Positions 34,962-49,900 of a stretch of 64,000 bases of DNA are shown one piece after another. A program made the translations under genes and the position numbers. Positions within the stretch are counted from its first letter, which is position 1; every line of letters begins with the position of its first letter. This DNA is from Apoda limacodes. Lineage: Eukaryota > Arthropoda > Insecta > Lepidoptera > Limacodidae. The DNA lies in NCBI GenBank assembly GCA_946406115.1, contig OX291547.1, forward strand, positions 5,895,001 through 5,959,000. The letters run 5' to 3'. Below the pieces are notes generated by a model, which was not told where the DNA came from, searched no databases, and saw only the letters and a program-made list of their open reading frames with translations.

Positions 34962-37900
34962 GTAAGAATTGCGAAAGATTTTTATTTAGGTACTTTATTG
35001 GTTTATGTTAAGGGCGTATATCATTACTTTAAGACATGTTAAATAATTAAAGTTAAAAAACAATAATTGTGTTTATGTTCATGTTTGTGTGTTGTCAGCC
35101 TTTATTCGTTCTCACTGTGGGCCGCTAAAACTAGAGCGACTTGGGCCTAAGAATCTCTCGAATCTCGTATGCAGCTTTCGGCACGATGTTTTTTTTAATA
35201 CTTTCCTATTACATATCCACACTCATAGTAATTAGAACAAACGAAATTGTGTTACCACATCAAGGTTTCCAAGTTGTTATCATGTAGGTACTGTAAATGC
35301 GAGTCGCAACTTTTTTTTTTTAGCGTGGCAAATAAGCTTCGTAGTCACCGTAGCCTATTGACGCTTGTAACACCAGGGGTATCACACACGCGTTGCCGAC
35401 CCTTCAAAATCCAATAACTTCTTTCTTAATATAAGGTGTATACATAAATAAACTGAACAAAAACACAGTTGGAATGGCAGGAGTAGAAATAGGAGAAAAC
35501 AACGCCACTGGCAGATGACGAAACTAGACATCTAGTACCTAGAAAATGTATGAATCTAAAAGATTTAGAGAAAAGTAAAATTTACAAAGAAAAAGTCCGT
35601 GGGAGTAATTAAGGTCTAAGCATCCACTTTGCCTGCATGTAATGACATTGTTTACGAGTAAGTGTGATAAAAAATATGTAAAAACTACATCTGAAAATTT
35701 GATTGACACATACCATGACACTAAAAGATTGGTAGCTATAAACTTAAACCAATCAATGATTTGCCTCTGGTTTGTGACCAGTACGGCAAAACTCATCACG
35801 TATCCGGGCATACGTTAGTTATATCTCTGGCCACCTTTTCGAGGATAAGTGTTGTGATAGCATATTATTTTGTTATTAATAGTTTAGCTGTTCAACTAGG
35901 AAACGTCCCCAGTATACATGGAAATTTTAAAATAGGAATGTTTACTTATATATTGAGACGTATTATTCGTACACAGTGTTAGTTAAATATTATAATTTAG
36001 TTTATTAATATGTATTTTTTTAATAGATGATTTATTTTTATTAGTAGATTGTTAAAAGAAAAGCTATAAAAATATTGACCTTTAGGTAAGTGATTTCTAA
36101 GCTTTTTGTTTCCTGTTTTTGTTTTAAAAAATAATCTAGAACACTAAAATAAAAGTAGATATGTAGGTATATACGTATATTAATAGGTATGTATGAGTGT
36201 ACTTATTAATTTGGAGAATTACATAACGACCTGGCACGTTAAATAATGGCCAAAGCACTTGTATTGTAGTTATTTTTTAATGATTGCAATTATTGGGCAA
36301 TATATAAAGTCTTTGGAGCAGCAAGTTTTTAATGCGATATTTTAAACTGCATAATCAAAATTTACAAACTCGAATGATTTTATTTTAGTGTGGCCTCATG
36401 TTAGCTGCAAGACGTAAAGGTACTGCTGCAAATTGGCCTCGTCTTTAGATTTCCCTTACTAACCGTTGCTTACAATACGCGATTTCCCACGGCTATGAAA
36501 CTAGAGTAAATTCTGGATCGTGGTATCCCCTCAAGAACCTTCCTACCCAATCGTTTATTGATTTCACGACCCGTGTAGCTATATGGCTACAAGTTATCGT
36601 TTTGAGGTAAATCCCTTACTTGTAGCATTTGTGTCGCATTAAGTACTGCATTTTATTACATAAGGTTAAAAAAGATGATGTATTTAGGGATGGGAGACAG
36701 GCTCACCTAAATTCAATACGTATACAGATAAATACTAGATTTTAAGGGCAAATAAAACACTTGTCTAGTCTAACCGGAAATCTGAGATATTTATTAAAAT
36801 ACACTGCTTTTTACGAAAACAAATATAACTGTAAAATGCCGTGAAGTTTACGTGGAGGATACCACAGCACGTCAGTAGGTAAGTTGTTCCCTACGCTACC
36901 CTTGAGCTATATTAACATGGAAAGGAGAATTAACATACACACTTACCATACATTAAACATTTGCTCAAAAGTAGTTTTGACTTCTATAAAAAGTGTTAGA
37001 ATATAGAGTAAGTATAACAAACCTCTATGGTTAATTTTAGGTTTTGAATGACTGTTTGGGACGATGACAGTGAAGGCTATTTCATACGAAATAGTTACAA
37101 CTTACGTACTTTCTGCGCACACGGGAAACAAAATTAAAGACTGTACGTTACGAAACGTTATGTCAAATAAAGTTGTGCCTTTACAGTTCATATTTTAGTT
37201 GTTACCCCGTAACTAAAAATTTGGCTCAATTAACACACCTACCCTGCTAAAATTATCAGAATATATTTTTGCGCCATCCCATAATAAAATTTGGTAAAAA
37301 ATTCAAACTCTCTTCAATTAAATGCGATATATAAATATAAATAACTAATAGATTAACGCGATAAAATATTAGCATTTGTTTAAAATTTATTGTGACCAAT
37401 TCTTGTTTAAAATTAGATACTGTGTACATTTTTGCATGCCAATTTAATTGGCAGCTTGTTGAATGAAAATTATTTATTAGTATCTTATTATTATTAAGTG
37501 TTCCAACTACAATGTCATTATTTTTATATTCATGTTAATAAATTATTAATAGTATAGGCCCTACCCGTGTCGATAACTTTCGAGTATCACAGCCTTTTTC
37601 ATTTTATCTTTAAATCTTTTATCAAATGTATGTGACGCAAACGGTAAAATGTTTGAGTGCTGTAATGTATATCATTACCGATATGGACACCCGATATTGT
37701 ACAGTTTGTGAATTGTAGAGTTGCCTCGAGTATGTTTGTAATTTAGGTATCATCAGTGAAACGTAAAGCCCAGATCTCCTTCTTGTGTTTTGCCGAAACG
37801 TTACACAAAAACATTTACACAAAACATGTTATTTTTAATGCGCGTGTCCTGTTTTGGTATTGTTGTTTGATGTTTTTAAAACATTTCCTGTCAAAATGAC

Positions 37901-40900
37901 TTCAAACGTAGAAGACGTATTTTCAGTTTTAGGAATCGTTGATATAGTAGATTTTGTATCGACAAGAATAAGACATTTGATTACCACAGATCATGCAGGC
38001 ATACATCAGATATTATTGATTGGGCCCACCCCTTAACTCACAGGGGTAAATGTTTAGATGTTTTCCGTCGATTGCGGAAAGCAAAAACATTACATCCATC
38101 AACATAAACAACAAACTTTAACAACAAATATTTGTAGCGTAACAATATTTTATATACATGTTTTTGTGATATGTTTCGGTATAACACAAGCAGAAGCCTC
38201 GGCTTAAGTGCAGCGCGCATTGTCACTGTTTGCTGTAAGAGTACCTTTATTGACCACCCCTTCCAGAAGTCGTATTTAGTCAGTAGTAGTACTTTAGTAG
38301 TCAGTTTATTCTGTTGTAAATATTAAAAATGAACAGGGCTTGTATTATACCCTCTCCCCTCTAATTATCACCATTAACGAATTTAGGCCCAGTGTACACC
38401 ATGGTACGCCACTACTAGAAGTGGGCAAAGTTAATTGTAAAGTTAACTTCGATTAGCCCCTATTTAAACATCTAGGAGCTGAATTTCGCGCAATAAATGT
38501 GTACAATATAAATCTTAAAACTTGCCTTAATTTCATCATTCTAGGTTCAGTAGTTTTGGCTGGGCTGGGTCAGTCAGGCAAGGCATTGCATTGTAAGGGT
38601 ATAGTCTGTGTATCATTAGTCAGGATAAGGTTCCGTAACTTTCAGTTCAAATAGATACCTACTTCCTACCTAATGTAAGTACAAGATACGTGCGATGCAG
38701 TATAAATCTATTTTCGGTATAAACTTATTAAGTTGAGTATTAATTAATCCCAATTTAGGTATACCTAAGTTTTAAATTCATTTACATTATATTTAAGTGT
38801 TCTAGTCGGATTTTATGGCCATAAAATATAATTATTGGCTACCACACTTTAAAATTAAAATATGCTGATAGATTATACGGAAATTAAAATGGCAATACGT
38901 TTAATTTCTCAGGTTACCAAAATAAGTTTTATATCTAAGACATATTATTTATCATAACGAAAAATATAATGATATGTTACAGTCTACTACCGTCCCACTT
39001 ACTCTCAGATATCTTTAAGAAGCAATACAAAATTATCTCTAGTTTTTTTTGTCTTTAAGAATTTTTAAAAAATATGTAAGTAAATTAAAAAAAATTGTAT
39101 TGTAAATTAAAAATTACTATTGGCAAAATGAAAAGAACCCCCTAACTATTTTTAAGTCGGTTAAAAAGCCCGAATATTTTTCTAGTTGATAGATATAGGA
39201 ATTACTGGCTGCACAAATATCATAGGCATCTAGCATAAAAATGCCCATTACATGACAATTTATTGAATAAATAATTTTTCACATGCCTAATATCCAGCTA
39301 ATTAGATAATATCTTTGTAGATGACAGACACAGCAAGTTTTCGCAACTTGAAAGGACAAAAAAATCTAAGTATTCGCGATACTGGATTTTATTATTATTT
39401 TTTGAACGGCACAAAGATGGAAATAATGACCAAGGGACAAATTGACAACCATGTGCAATCATCACGCAATAAGCCAGCTAATTCCAGACCTTAGAGATTA
39501 GACCTTATCATGAAATTGTTATTAAATTTGATTTTTTATATTTGCTGGTGTAGTTGTATCTAAGCGCAAAAAAGACGCCAACTAAAAGAAAATATATATT
39601 GTAATCTAATGAACTTCCAACCTGGTTGATGCACGGAATCACGCTGGATGCAAGTGGCCCAGATCCGATCGTTTTGGAGATATAAGTACGGACCCCTATG
39701 CTCAGCAGTGGAAATCTGTATGTTATATGTTGAAGAGGGTTCCAATTCCCATATCGTTACATAAGTGAGAAGATCCGTGGGTTAGTTATAGTTAGATATA
39801 ATTAATAATTCAAACGGAAACAACTAAATAATAAACGTTGAACCAATTATTAATGATAATTATATGGCTAAGTCATAAATATAAATATTCTGAATAATGT
39901 TGTAAAACTAGTTACCACTTAATTTAATGCATCAGAGGATACATTAATCTTAAGAAATATAGTCCTAGTTTACCAGATTATAATATACTTAAAAATGTAC
40001 ATAACAGATTTACATGAATTAAAACTTATAAGTTTTCTTTTCAATGAAAGATGTGTTTCAAGGAATTATAAGTCAAGCCATAGTTTTTTTGTTCGGCCAT
40101 GGAAACCAACCTCTGATTTTATAACTAAGCCGAAGGAAAATGAGAAAGCATCTAATAAACTAATTTGCCTTTTTTTAAATGCCACCTGAATATTTCCAAA
40201 GAAACTATCAAATAGAGAACAAAAATTATTTTTACTTGTCCCGCTGATTTAAACAACACCACCTTATTTACTAACTCAGCCACGGATTTTACAACTCACT
40301 AAACATTATTCGTTTTAAAGCTTCAACCTCTGTTCCTCAAAAAAAAAATATAGTCCAAGCAATAGTTATAGTTACACACTAATATTATAAATGTGAAATT
40401 CTGTATGTCTGGATAGATGTTTGTTACTCAATCACGCTTCAATCACTGGACGGATCGGAATAAAACTTGGCATACATATAGGTTAGGTCCTGAAATAGCA
40501 TATAGGTTACTTTTTATCCCTAAAAATTCAAAACTTCCTGTGGGAATAACTATAACAGAGTTAAACGAATTATTGCTGCACCTATAGCATGCTATAGCAA
40601 TTTATTGGTATAACTAATTAATTGGAGTTAATTAAGGAGTTCCACGCCGATAACCGAATTAAAGGCGGGCGGAGCCGCTGGCAAAGTCTAGTATGTATCT
40701 ATAAAAGAGTAAACTGACTGACTAACTCACCAACCGACTGACTGACTGACGACGCCTCTGTCTGACTGATATATAAACGCAAAGCCCAAAGTGTGGAGAC
40801 CTGAAATTTTGCACGAAGGTTTTTGTTATATTACGTATGCGAGTTCTAAGAAAGAAATTATGGAAAAGGAGGTAAAAATAGGGGTTCGAAGTTTGTTGAA

Positions 40901-43900
40901 ACGAATTGCTCATTTATTTTTGAAATTTGAAATTTTGAAATTAAACACCACGAAATTTTGACGACATGGTCTAGTAATAAATATCTAGGTCTGCAGTGTG
41001 CCAATTTTCTATCATTTTTTTTAGTTCAAAAGTTATACAGGATTCTAGTTTTTCATACAAATGGTTTAAAAAAAGATTTCTAGTTAACAAAACGTTTGAC
41101 AAGATTTTGAAAAAACCACAGACATAGGTATTCGGCTTGGGATTATGACTAAGAAATTTCACAGTGATTGATCAATAAATGTCGAAAACAAATGAGAAAT
41201 TCGTTTCTATGAAGCCCACTGCGAGGCGCCGCGAAGTGTATCCTCTTAAGTTCCTGGTATGACGAACGTGGACACTAAGAACGGATTTCTCGAAGCCACC
41301 ATTAGAGGCAAAGGCTCAACCGCATTGAAAAAGAAACGTTAAAGGCCAACTATAGCGCGAGCTGCATTTAATATTATTTTATATTTCTTTTAACTACTAA
41401 AAATAATAGTATTCTATTATACAAAGTGGTCTTCTTTAAGTAAAGTGTTTTATTTTGTCTCCCCTTAAAAGCTAACATTTAGTTGCCATAATTTACTATT
41501 AGATGATAATTTTAGGTACATTTTGATGATTTAACAATATATGAAGAGTGATGAATTAATTATTTATTATTCACTATAATATTAAACATACTAGTTATAA
41601 ACTAAATGAGAATACAATTACTTTATAGGTGTCATATATTATTATTTTAGAAGTTTACATATATGTCAGAAATGTAGATGCTAAAAAATAATTACCATGC
41701 AAAGTTGTATTTACAGTAGCTTACATCGCAGATGCATAGTGGCTAAGATAGTATTTTTTAGACGCGCATTGATGGTGGCTGATTTAGTGATTCAGAGGAC
41801 AATGTAGATTTTCAGAGGAAAATAATCCTTAATAGCATTTAGAAGTCAGTTGAATTAGCATTTAGCACCCATAAATATTTATATTGCCCAAAAGCTGCTA
41901 GTTTGCGTAAGAATAAACGACATTGTCTCCGTCATTGAATTATAAGTTTACCTAATATCCTAATCCTTTAATATATTTTTGAAAGTCTGTTTGTTTATTT
42001 GTTTGGAGCAATAAATGAAGCTGATTTTTGGTACAAAGATACTAGAAGGAACGGAGAAAGAAGGATACAGACTATTTATACCCAAAAATTTAAATATTCC
42101 CGCGGGAGCAACAATAACTCAACTTCACGTGGGTGAACTTTAGCTTGCTACTTACCAATCTCTCTATAACCAAGGAGTTGCCGAGAAATCTCACGCCGGT
42201 AATCGAATTAAGCGCGAGCGGACCTTCAGGCAATAGATATATCTTAAAGGTAGGAATTGCTTGAAGATGTCAAATATCGGGTGAGTGCAGCGTCAAAAAT
42301 TTAACCAAAAATTTTTTTTATTTTTTTTTTCTTTTTCAGTAAACGGCATAGTGTCTTCCGGCAACTTGGTCGCGCTAATGGGTTCAAGGTAAGTTGTCAT
42401 TGACGTCAAAGGCATAGCATTAATATTCTTACATTATAATACGTATAATATTGTAATAATTCGTTTTATTTTTTAAAAATGCACTAAATTCATATCTTTA
42501 CATAAATGTCTATAAACTATAAATGTCTCAGGTAATTTTGCCCGTCTTCTATTCAGAATGGCATAAATTAATGTTTCAAGATTTATTTTTAGGGTTCCGT
42601 ACTCAATAACAAAAGCAAAACCTTAAAGTTCTTGTCCAAGCGATGGCGACATTCGCATTGTGTGTAGTAAGATTTCAAAAAATTGTTAAATAGGTATATA
42701 TCAACAAAAATGAATGAAATGAGATTAAAAAAGGGGAAACTTTTACATAAGTCAACGTTATAATGAAGAGAAAATTAGTAAGTGAGAGAGTTGGTATATA
42801 ATTGGGATATTTGTTCCCAATACATAGGGAAATCTAATAACGACATTGAATGCGGGATATCTGCCGGATGGGAACGCCCCAGTCAGAAGCAGTGACCAGT
42901 CAAAAATTGTATGAAAAGGCACGCTGTGCTGTTTATGAGGGGGTGTATGTATGGAAGTAAATGCTAGGTATAGCAAACAAAGCATTTATAATGAATTAAT
43001 GATGTTAAAATTAAAGCATTAAGCTCCCTTCTTTAGTCTCGAGAAGCAAGATGTATTTAAGATTGGATATCTGCCGTAATAATACATATCCATCACATAT
43101 AACGCACAGTCTGAAAGATAGAGCCCTTGTAAATTCCATTCCTAAAAAAAAGGATTGAACGATCAAAGTATTTATATAGAAGCAAAAAAAATTGTGTTTC
43201 CTAGCAGTCGGAAATCTTTTGTCTTATATTCGCAGAATATTTAGTTATATAGTTACTTAAAAAACAAAAATTAAATTAAAATAAAACAAACGTGATTTTT
43301 TTGCTCGATTATGCTTGATATTGATATCGGCAACAGGGGTTAACCCCTCGCACTCGCAAGGTCCCATTACGGGGTTTAGGCGTTTGAAGCACCTCATTAA
43401 CTAAATAACCGAACGCGCTAAGCGTCTACCTGTTGCCGATATCAATATCGAGCAAATAAATTATTATAATTATTATTAAAATAATTATTATAAATTGTTG
43501 TATGGGAGCCCCCTTAAATATTTATTTTATTCTATTTTTTATTATTTGTTGTTATAGCGGCAGAAATACATCTTCTGTGAAAATTTCAACTGTCTAACTA
43601 TCACGGTTCATGAGATACAGCCTGGTGACAGACGGACGTACGGACGGAGGGACGGACAGCGGAGCCTTAGTAATAGGGTTCCTAATTAACCTTCGGGTAC
43701 GGAACCCTAAAAATGCAAATGTATTTATTTATTTATACAATTGTAAACTGAAATGAGACACAAAACATTTACTTTACTTACATTAAATTTCCATTTATAT
43801 ATTTGCATTGCATTAAATCTACACAAAAGTACATTGTGTATCAAGGGTGGTAAGGAGAAAATTACAAACTAGAGGCCTAGAAGCCTAAGGCCGAATGCTT

Positions 43901-46900
43901 TAATGACTTGAGTTACACACAAGGTTTTTTATCACATATACGAGTAAATAAATAAAAATATAAGGTGAATTAATAAATTCACCAAAACACAATTGAAATG
44001 GCGGGAATCGAAGAAGAGAAAACAACGCCACAGCCTAGATATCTAGAGAATTTATGAATAAAAAAGTTTTGGCTGTAGTCAAAACTTGTAATTGATCGCG
44101 TGTAGTTAATTTTTTGTGCAGACAGTATATATACATCTTGATAGAATAAGCACGTCATTACCGCCCATGAGCTGTTTTTGCATTAAGAAAAGTAAAATTT
44201 ACCAAGAACAAGCCCGAAGGAGTAATTAAAGTCTTACCACCCGCTTTACCTGCACGTAATGACACTGTTTACGAGTAGGTAATACCTACTAAATAACAAT
44301 AAAAACATAAGACTCAGAAGTCGGCATAATTGTTGTGAATTGCATTGGATAAGCATTGCAGATAAATATCTAAGGAAACCTTTTGTTATTAGAAACGAAT
44401 CAGGCTCTCCCGATTAAAAAATGGTTAGAGACCTATAAGCGAAAACTTTAATTTAACACACAATAAAAATAAAAACGACTCCATTACTTATATAATTTCT
44501 TTTTATTCTTAAAGCGAATTCCGTGGCGAAATACTGAAAATTATACTATATACATATTTTAGGATGGGGTACACATATTATTTTGTTGCAGTTGGATCAC
44601 ATTGATCTTATTAATATCTATCAATTTGAAGAAAGATTGAATAATTGTTTTAATTTTTCTCAAGTAAGCGGATAAAAACGGGTCGTATTGACATATTACA
44701 AATAGCAGGCTTAGTATCAAAGTGATGAAATCGTAAAAAAACGTTCCAATCACCTATTTTTTTCGACATAAAAGTCACAAGATAATAACGTAGAACTGTT
44801 TAAGTTTTTTTAATATAAAATATGAACCACAGACTTGAGTAAAATATAATTTAAATTAAATTATAGTCAATAGAATAATTAACCCATTTTGAATTTGGTC
44901 CCTGTAATACTTTAGTACTTAACTAAGCGTGCGAAATTAAAAACAAAAACACTGGAAAATATCGGTTTTGATACTCCGATTGTATGAAAAATTGACCGCA
45001 GAGGCCGCTCTTTTTTACAAGTCTCAAAAAAAATATATTTATCATCCTAACAACAAAAAAAACAGCAGGAAGCACTAATATTGCGCTTCTATTTTCGACA
45101 TCCATACATTTCTAAAACCTTCTTTAGATTGTTGATTCTTCATTCCATGGTACTAGTTCTTTATACTTGAAACAGTGGTGCAGGGAAGACGACTTTGCTG
45201 GCAGCCATCAGCCGGCGCGACAAGAGCGCCATGACGGGCTATCTGATGCTAAACGGGAGACTGGCTGGCGCAGACCTCATCTCTCGCATCTCTGGGTTCG
45301 TCCCACAACAGGATTTAGCTATTGAGGACTTAACCGTCGATGAGCATATGGAGTTCATGGTAGCTATTATTACTATCTTTGTCTTTGACCTAAGCAAATT
45401 AATTGTTTTTAATAACATTTAAAAATATTATTTGCAGTTTGTTTTTCATTATAGTTAATTGTCTTGCAAAATTAAAACTTAAAATATTCACTTAAACTAA
45501 ATATGCCAACTTATACTAAGATACCTACTTCGACACGGAATTTAATATACAATTTAGTTCTGCTAAATCCCGTCCATATCCTATCCATATTTTATGTCAA
45601 TTAGCGGTATGTAAAGTACTTGAGTAAAAATAATACATTTATGAACGTTATACCTCCCATCACATAGGCTAGGATGATGATGGACAGACGTGCTACATCG
45701 GCGATCCGAGCGAAACGTATAAAGCAGCTGTTGAGTGAGCTTGGAGTAGTGACCTGCACCAAGACCAAACTAAAGGCTCTCTCAGGAGGAGAGAGGAAGA
45801 GAGTCTCCTTGGCTGTACAGGTAAATAAACCTATAAGCTGAGTGTGCGCAGCTTCGGTCGGCAATTAATTTTTAAAGAAATTATTGTGTTCTCATTTAAA
45901 AAAAAAACAGTTTTGCTCAAGATAAGTCCTCTTATAATGAACTCATTGCAGCTACTAAACGACCCACCTATCTTGTTCTGCGATGAGCCCACAACTGGCC
46001 TGGACAGTTGGGCTGCTAGTGCCGTGGTGTCCCGTCTCCGGCGACTGGCCACGGGCGGCAAGCTGGTGGTTTGCTCCGTTCACCAGCCTGCCTCCGGGGT
46101 CTTCGAACTGTTTCACCAGGTCGTACTTCTAGCTGGTGGCAGGACCGCCTTCCAAGGGACTATTGAACAGGCGGAGCAGTTTTTTGGTTCGTGAGTATAG
46201 TTCTCCTTTTGTTTACTCGTTGACCTAGTTTACAGTTTATTTTTTCAAAAAATATTTAGAAATCATTTACAGAGCTTAAAAATTATTCAAAGCACAAAAA
46301 CATGACATAAGTAACGCAGCTTATTCTCCTGAATTATTTATTAATTGTTTAAATATCAGAGAACTTGATCTATAATCCACTAAATTATTAAATACAAATT
46401 ACATTAAACATAGTTAGATACAATAAGTTAAACAACCATATTAAATGTTTTTCGTTTTCACATTAACTGGTATTTATCGGTTTTCTAAACATTGTAGAAT
46501 GGTTAAGAATTTTTGAGAATATATGGTCAAGAAAATTTCTGTTTGTGATGCTCGTACACAAGGAACTTTCAGTTGCACAATTTGGAAATGAATATATTCC
46601 TAGTCATTTTCAAAATTAGAAACATTCGCGGCACAAATCAGTTCCGAAGTGGGATGTAATCGCGTTACACTCGCCAAAACGCACAATTATTGCTTGTGAG
46701 CGATGACCCTTGGAGATCGGAGATGTGTTTTCATGCTTACCTCTCTTATATCGACTTCCAAGAAGGAGGTGGTTTTCTGTTTCCCGTGTATTTTTTTATG
46801 CAATGAAAACCAATTTGGATAAATTCAAATAGTTTAAATAAAAATACTATTAGACTTAATCCTGGTGTCCGATTAGTTATGTGGGGTAGAAAAGTTTTAC

Positions 46901-49900
46901 TTATAATTTTTCTTATCTATTTTCTATGTAATAGGTTTATATATAAACAATAAGTTTTTTGTACATGTTTTTGTCAATTTTTAATCAATGTGATCCCCTA
47001 ATTGCTGATCTATATACCTACAAACACCAACTAATAATTGTATTTAAAAAAAAATATGACTTCAAAACCTCACTAAAAATTAAAAATAAACTCCGGATCA
47101 TGGAGCTTCTTCTTCGAAAGAAAGCATTCTTTTTTCATAATTTGACATTCCACTTCCATGTTCAATCTGCTTCAAGGGGTTTATTTCTCACTTTTTGATT
47201 TTGGTTTGGTTCTCATTTTTGGTTTTGAAGTCAGTATGTTTTTTTTTATTATGTTTACAAATGTGACTGCTACTTTACATCTCTAATTCTAATAGGTTAA
47301 ACTACAAATGCCCTATGGGGTACAACGCAGCTGAATATTACGTATCCCTACTTGGAATTCAGGTTGACGATGAGTTCGAAAGTCGAGAAAGGGTGAGACG
47401 AATATGTAATGAGTACCAGCGTTCAGAATTCGCCGCCGAGATTGAGGGAAGAGTCAGTGAAATTATAGATGAAACTGATTATTTTAATGGTACATTAGGC
47501 AAAATGGTAAGTTAAAATAGGCAGAGAAAATTTTCCAAAGAATAAATAAAAACTTTAAACCTAAATAAAAGCTGGCTAGCTGAAATTATTCTGCTCGAAG
47601 TTTAACGTTAATAAACAGATTCTTTGTATTTTACTTCTTTTTTTATTTTAGAGGTCTGTTCTTTGTATATACTTTATTTTATTTTTTGCAATAGTTGCGA
47701 GTCATTTTTTTACGAAATACTTAGGACTTACTATTCATCACATAATGTTTATCCTCGCAATTTTACCGAAAACCACCAAAGATGTCAATAATTATGTTAG
47801 TGAGTACAGGGTTTTAGAAGTACCAGCACGATGGGATCCCATTGTTAAGGCACGGCCTACCCTCAACATGGGTGAGGGCAATTTGATCCGTAGTCCATTA
47901 TGCGGGCATTCACGTCGTTATTTTTACGTATACAGGATTCTTCACGATGTTTGCATTCGCCAAACAGCCACCTTGGTTGTTGTAGACAAACAATGCTCTT
48001 GACACAATAAAAAGAGCTCATTTGAACCTAACACAAACTTGCAAAGATATATAAAAATAAAAAAATACCAAATCTACAAAACATGGCCGCTTGGTATCAC
48101 GCCGGCCTTTAATGGTTGTTTTCTACGCCATGGAGGTAAATATTTTTTTTATTTAATTGTAATTTAACTTTTATTTTTACAGAATACACATTTTGAGCGA
48201 TACATTACTCTGTAAGTACCTGTTATATATGTGTCTTTGAATATTTTCATTTAAATGAACCAACGAATGTGTAATATATGTAATTTTATTTCTATTCTAG
48301 AACAAGAATAAATTGTTTTGTACAATTTTACTGGTTATTCAAGAGAAATTTAAAAACAGTTAAACATAATTTAAGTATATGGATTGCAGAATTTTTACTT
48401 CTCATGGTAAGCATAATAAAATTTTTAATTTTATCTACGTTCTGTTATTTGCGATTTCATTCACACATAATTTAAGGCTGCACCCCACTCAAATGTGCAG
48501 TTTTCTGCTCGTTTTTAAAATTGATTCCACTGTCCTATGAAAAAATAACATGGCTTTCTACATTCTTTAACTAGCAAACTACTGTATTTGTTTTAAGATA
48601 TCTGTCAAAACATCGCTTTAAAAAAATAACGGCCGAACGTCTCGTTTTTCTATTTTTAATTCATAACTCATTATCAACTAGTAGCGGAAACATAATTTAT
48701 CTCTTAAAATGTTAAGTAACTATAAAGCTAGAAAATTACTGTAGGTAATAGAATTTTTATATCTTATGTAATATAACTGTAATTAATTATTTTCCACTTT
48801 TTACTAAACTGAATTGAAAACTGAGCTCTATTTGAGATCAACATTGTCGATTTCAGCTTAACGCCCATAAAGCAAATGTATATGAGCGTTGGGGGCCCTC
48901 TTAAGTTAAAGTAACTCGGGGCAGGACGAGGGGTTTATAACTAACATTTTCTTAGGTTTTTGCATTTGGACAATAAAAAAGTTCAAGAAAAGAACACCGC
49001 ATCAAACAATACACACAAAAAGTTACTTTGATTTTGGGGTAACTTTGATTCACATATTTGCGCTATCCAATTGTGTTTTGGGTTTTTATATTATTTTACT
49101 ATAAATCGTAATCAAATGGTCTTACTGCCATTCATGTAGAGACACCATAAATTGTTTGCATTTAACACAGTTTATATTTGTTACCTAGTTCGTAGGTCTG
49201 ATAATCTCCATTCCATATTCGGGCCACTTTGAAGAGTTGGACCAGCGTGACATCCAGAACGTGCAGGGACTTTTGTACCTCACCATCACGGAGACCATTT
49301 TTCTTTTCATCTACGCCGTGTTCATCACCTTCCCCAGTGAAGTGCCTATACTACTGAGAGAGACCGCCAGCGGGTTATATTCTCCTGGTCCTTATTATTT
49401 GTCAAAGGTGATATTTTGGGTGAGTAAAAAGTTATTTACCCTGCACTTGTAGATTTTAGTTATTTATATGTCTTCATATACATATACAGGGTGGAAACGA
49501 TCAGTGATCTCACTCGATTATTTTTAAACCTTACACGAAATCGAAATACTGGTTATAGATTCTGAAAATGCTTCACGAGCTCTATCCGATATTATATCAT
49601 TGATAGTTTATAAAATAAACTGCATCTATCCGAAAATTTGATATTTTCAGCTTCCATACATTGAGTATGGCGTCGTGGCGCTCATCGCATGTTACCTAAA
49701 TAATGTTTCAGTTTTAACATGTCTCTTTTTTCAACATAAGAATACGCCATTATTACTAAATTAAAAACGCTAAACTTTATTGTAAAAAAAATTTGGCGCC
49801 ATTCCTCTTTAAATTTTTCTTAATTAAATCGAGGCGAAAGAATTGAATTCATACAACCGGTTCGGTATATTAAAATACTCTTTTATAATAGCGGAGTAGA

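Larger units (their letters stand above)
34962..42339. other. ABCG intron 1 (7.4 kb)
   Basis: The intron contains a family B fragment (35322-35430), repeat D (35425-35665), a truncated MITE F copy (40903-41240), and family C copies at 40376-40695 and 41955-42245. The rest, about 35.7-40.3 kb, is AT-rich. A 60-residue frame at 37854-38036 with a well-placed internal ATG ('MTSNVEDVFSVLGIVDIVDF') has no recognisable homologue or splice context. Confidence 0.6.

Noticed and set aside
37854..38036. 60-residue frame in ABCG intron 1 as a nested gene
   Set aside because: There is no recognisable domain, splice context or promoter; kept only as a note within the intron entry.
45601..46061. Minus-strand open frames opposite ABCG exons 4 and 5
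   Set aside because: They are shadows of real plus-strand exons that carry the ABC signature and Walker B motifs.
47745..48002. 85-residue frame in ABCG intron 6 as an extra exon
   Set aside because: It has no matching splice sites, would disrupt the transporter between residues 350 and 351, and matches nothing I recognise.
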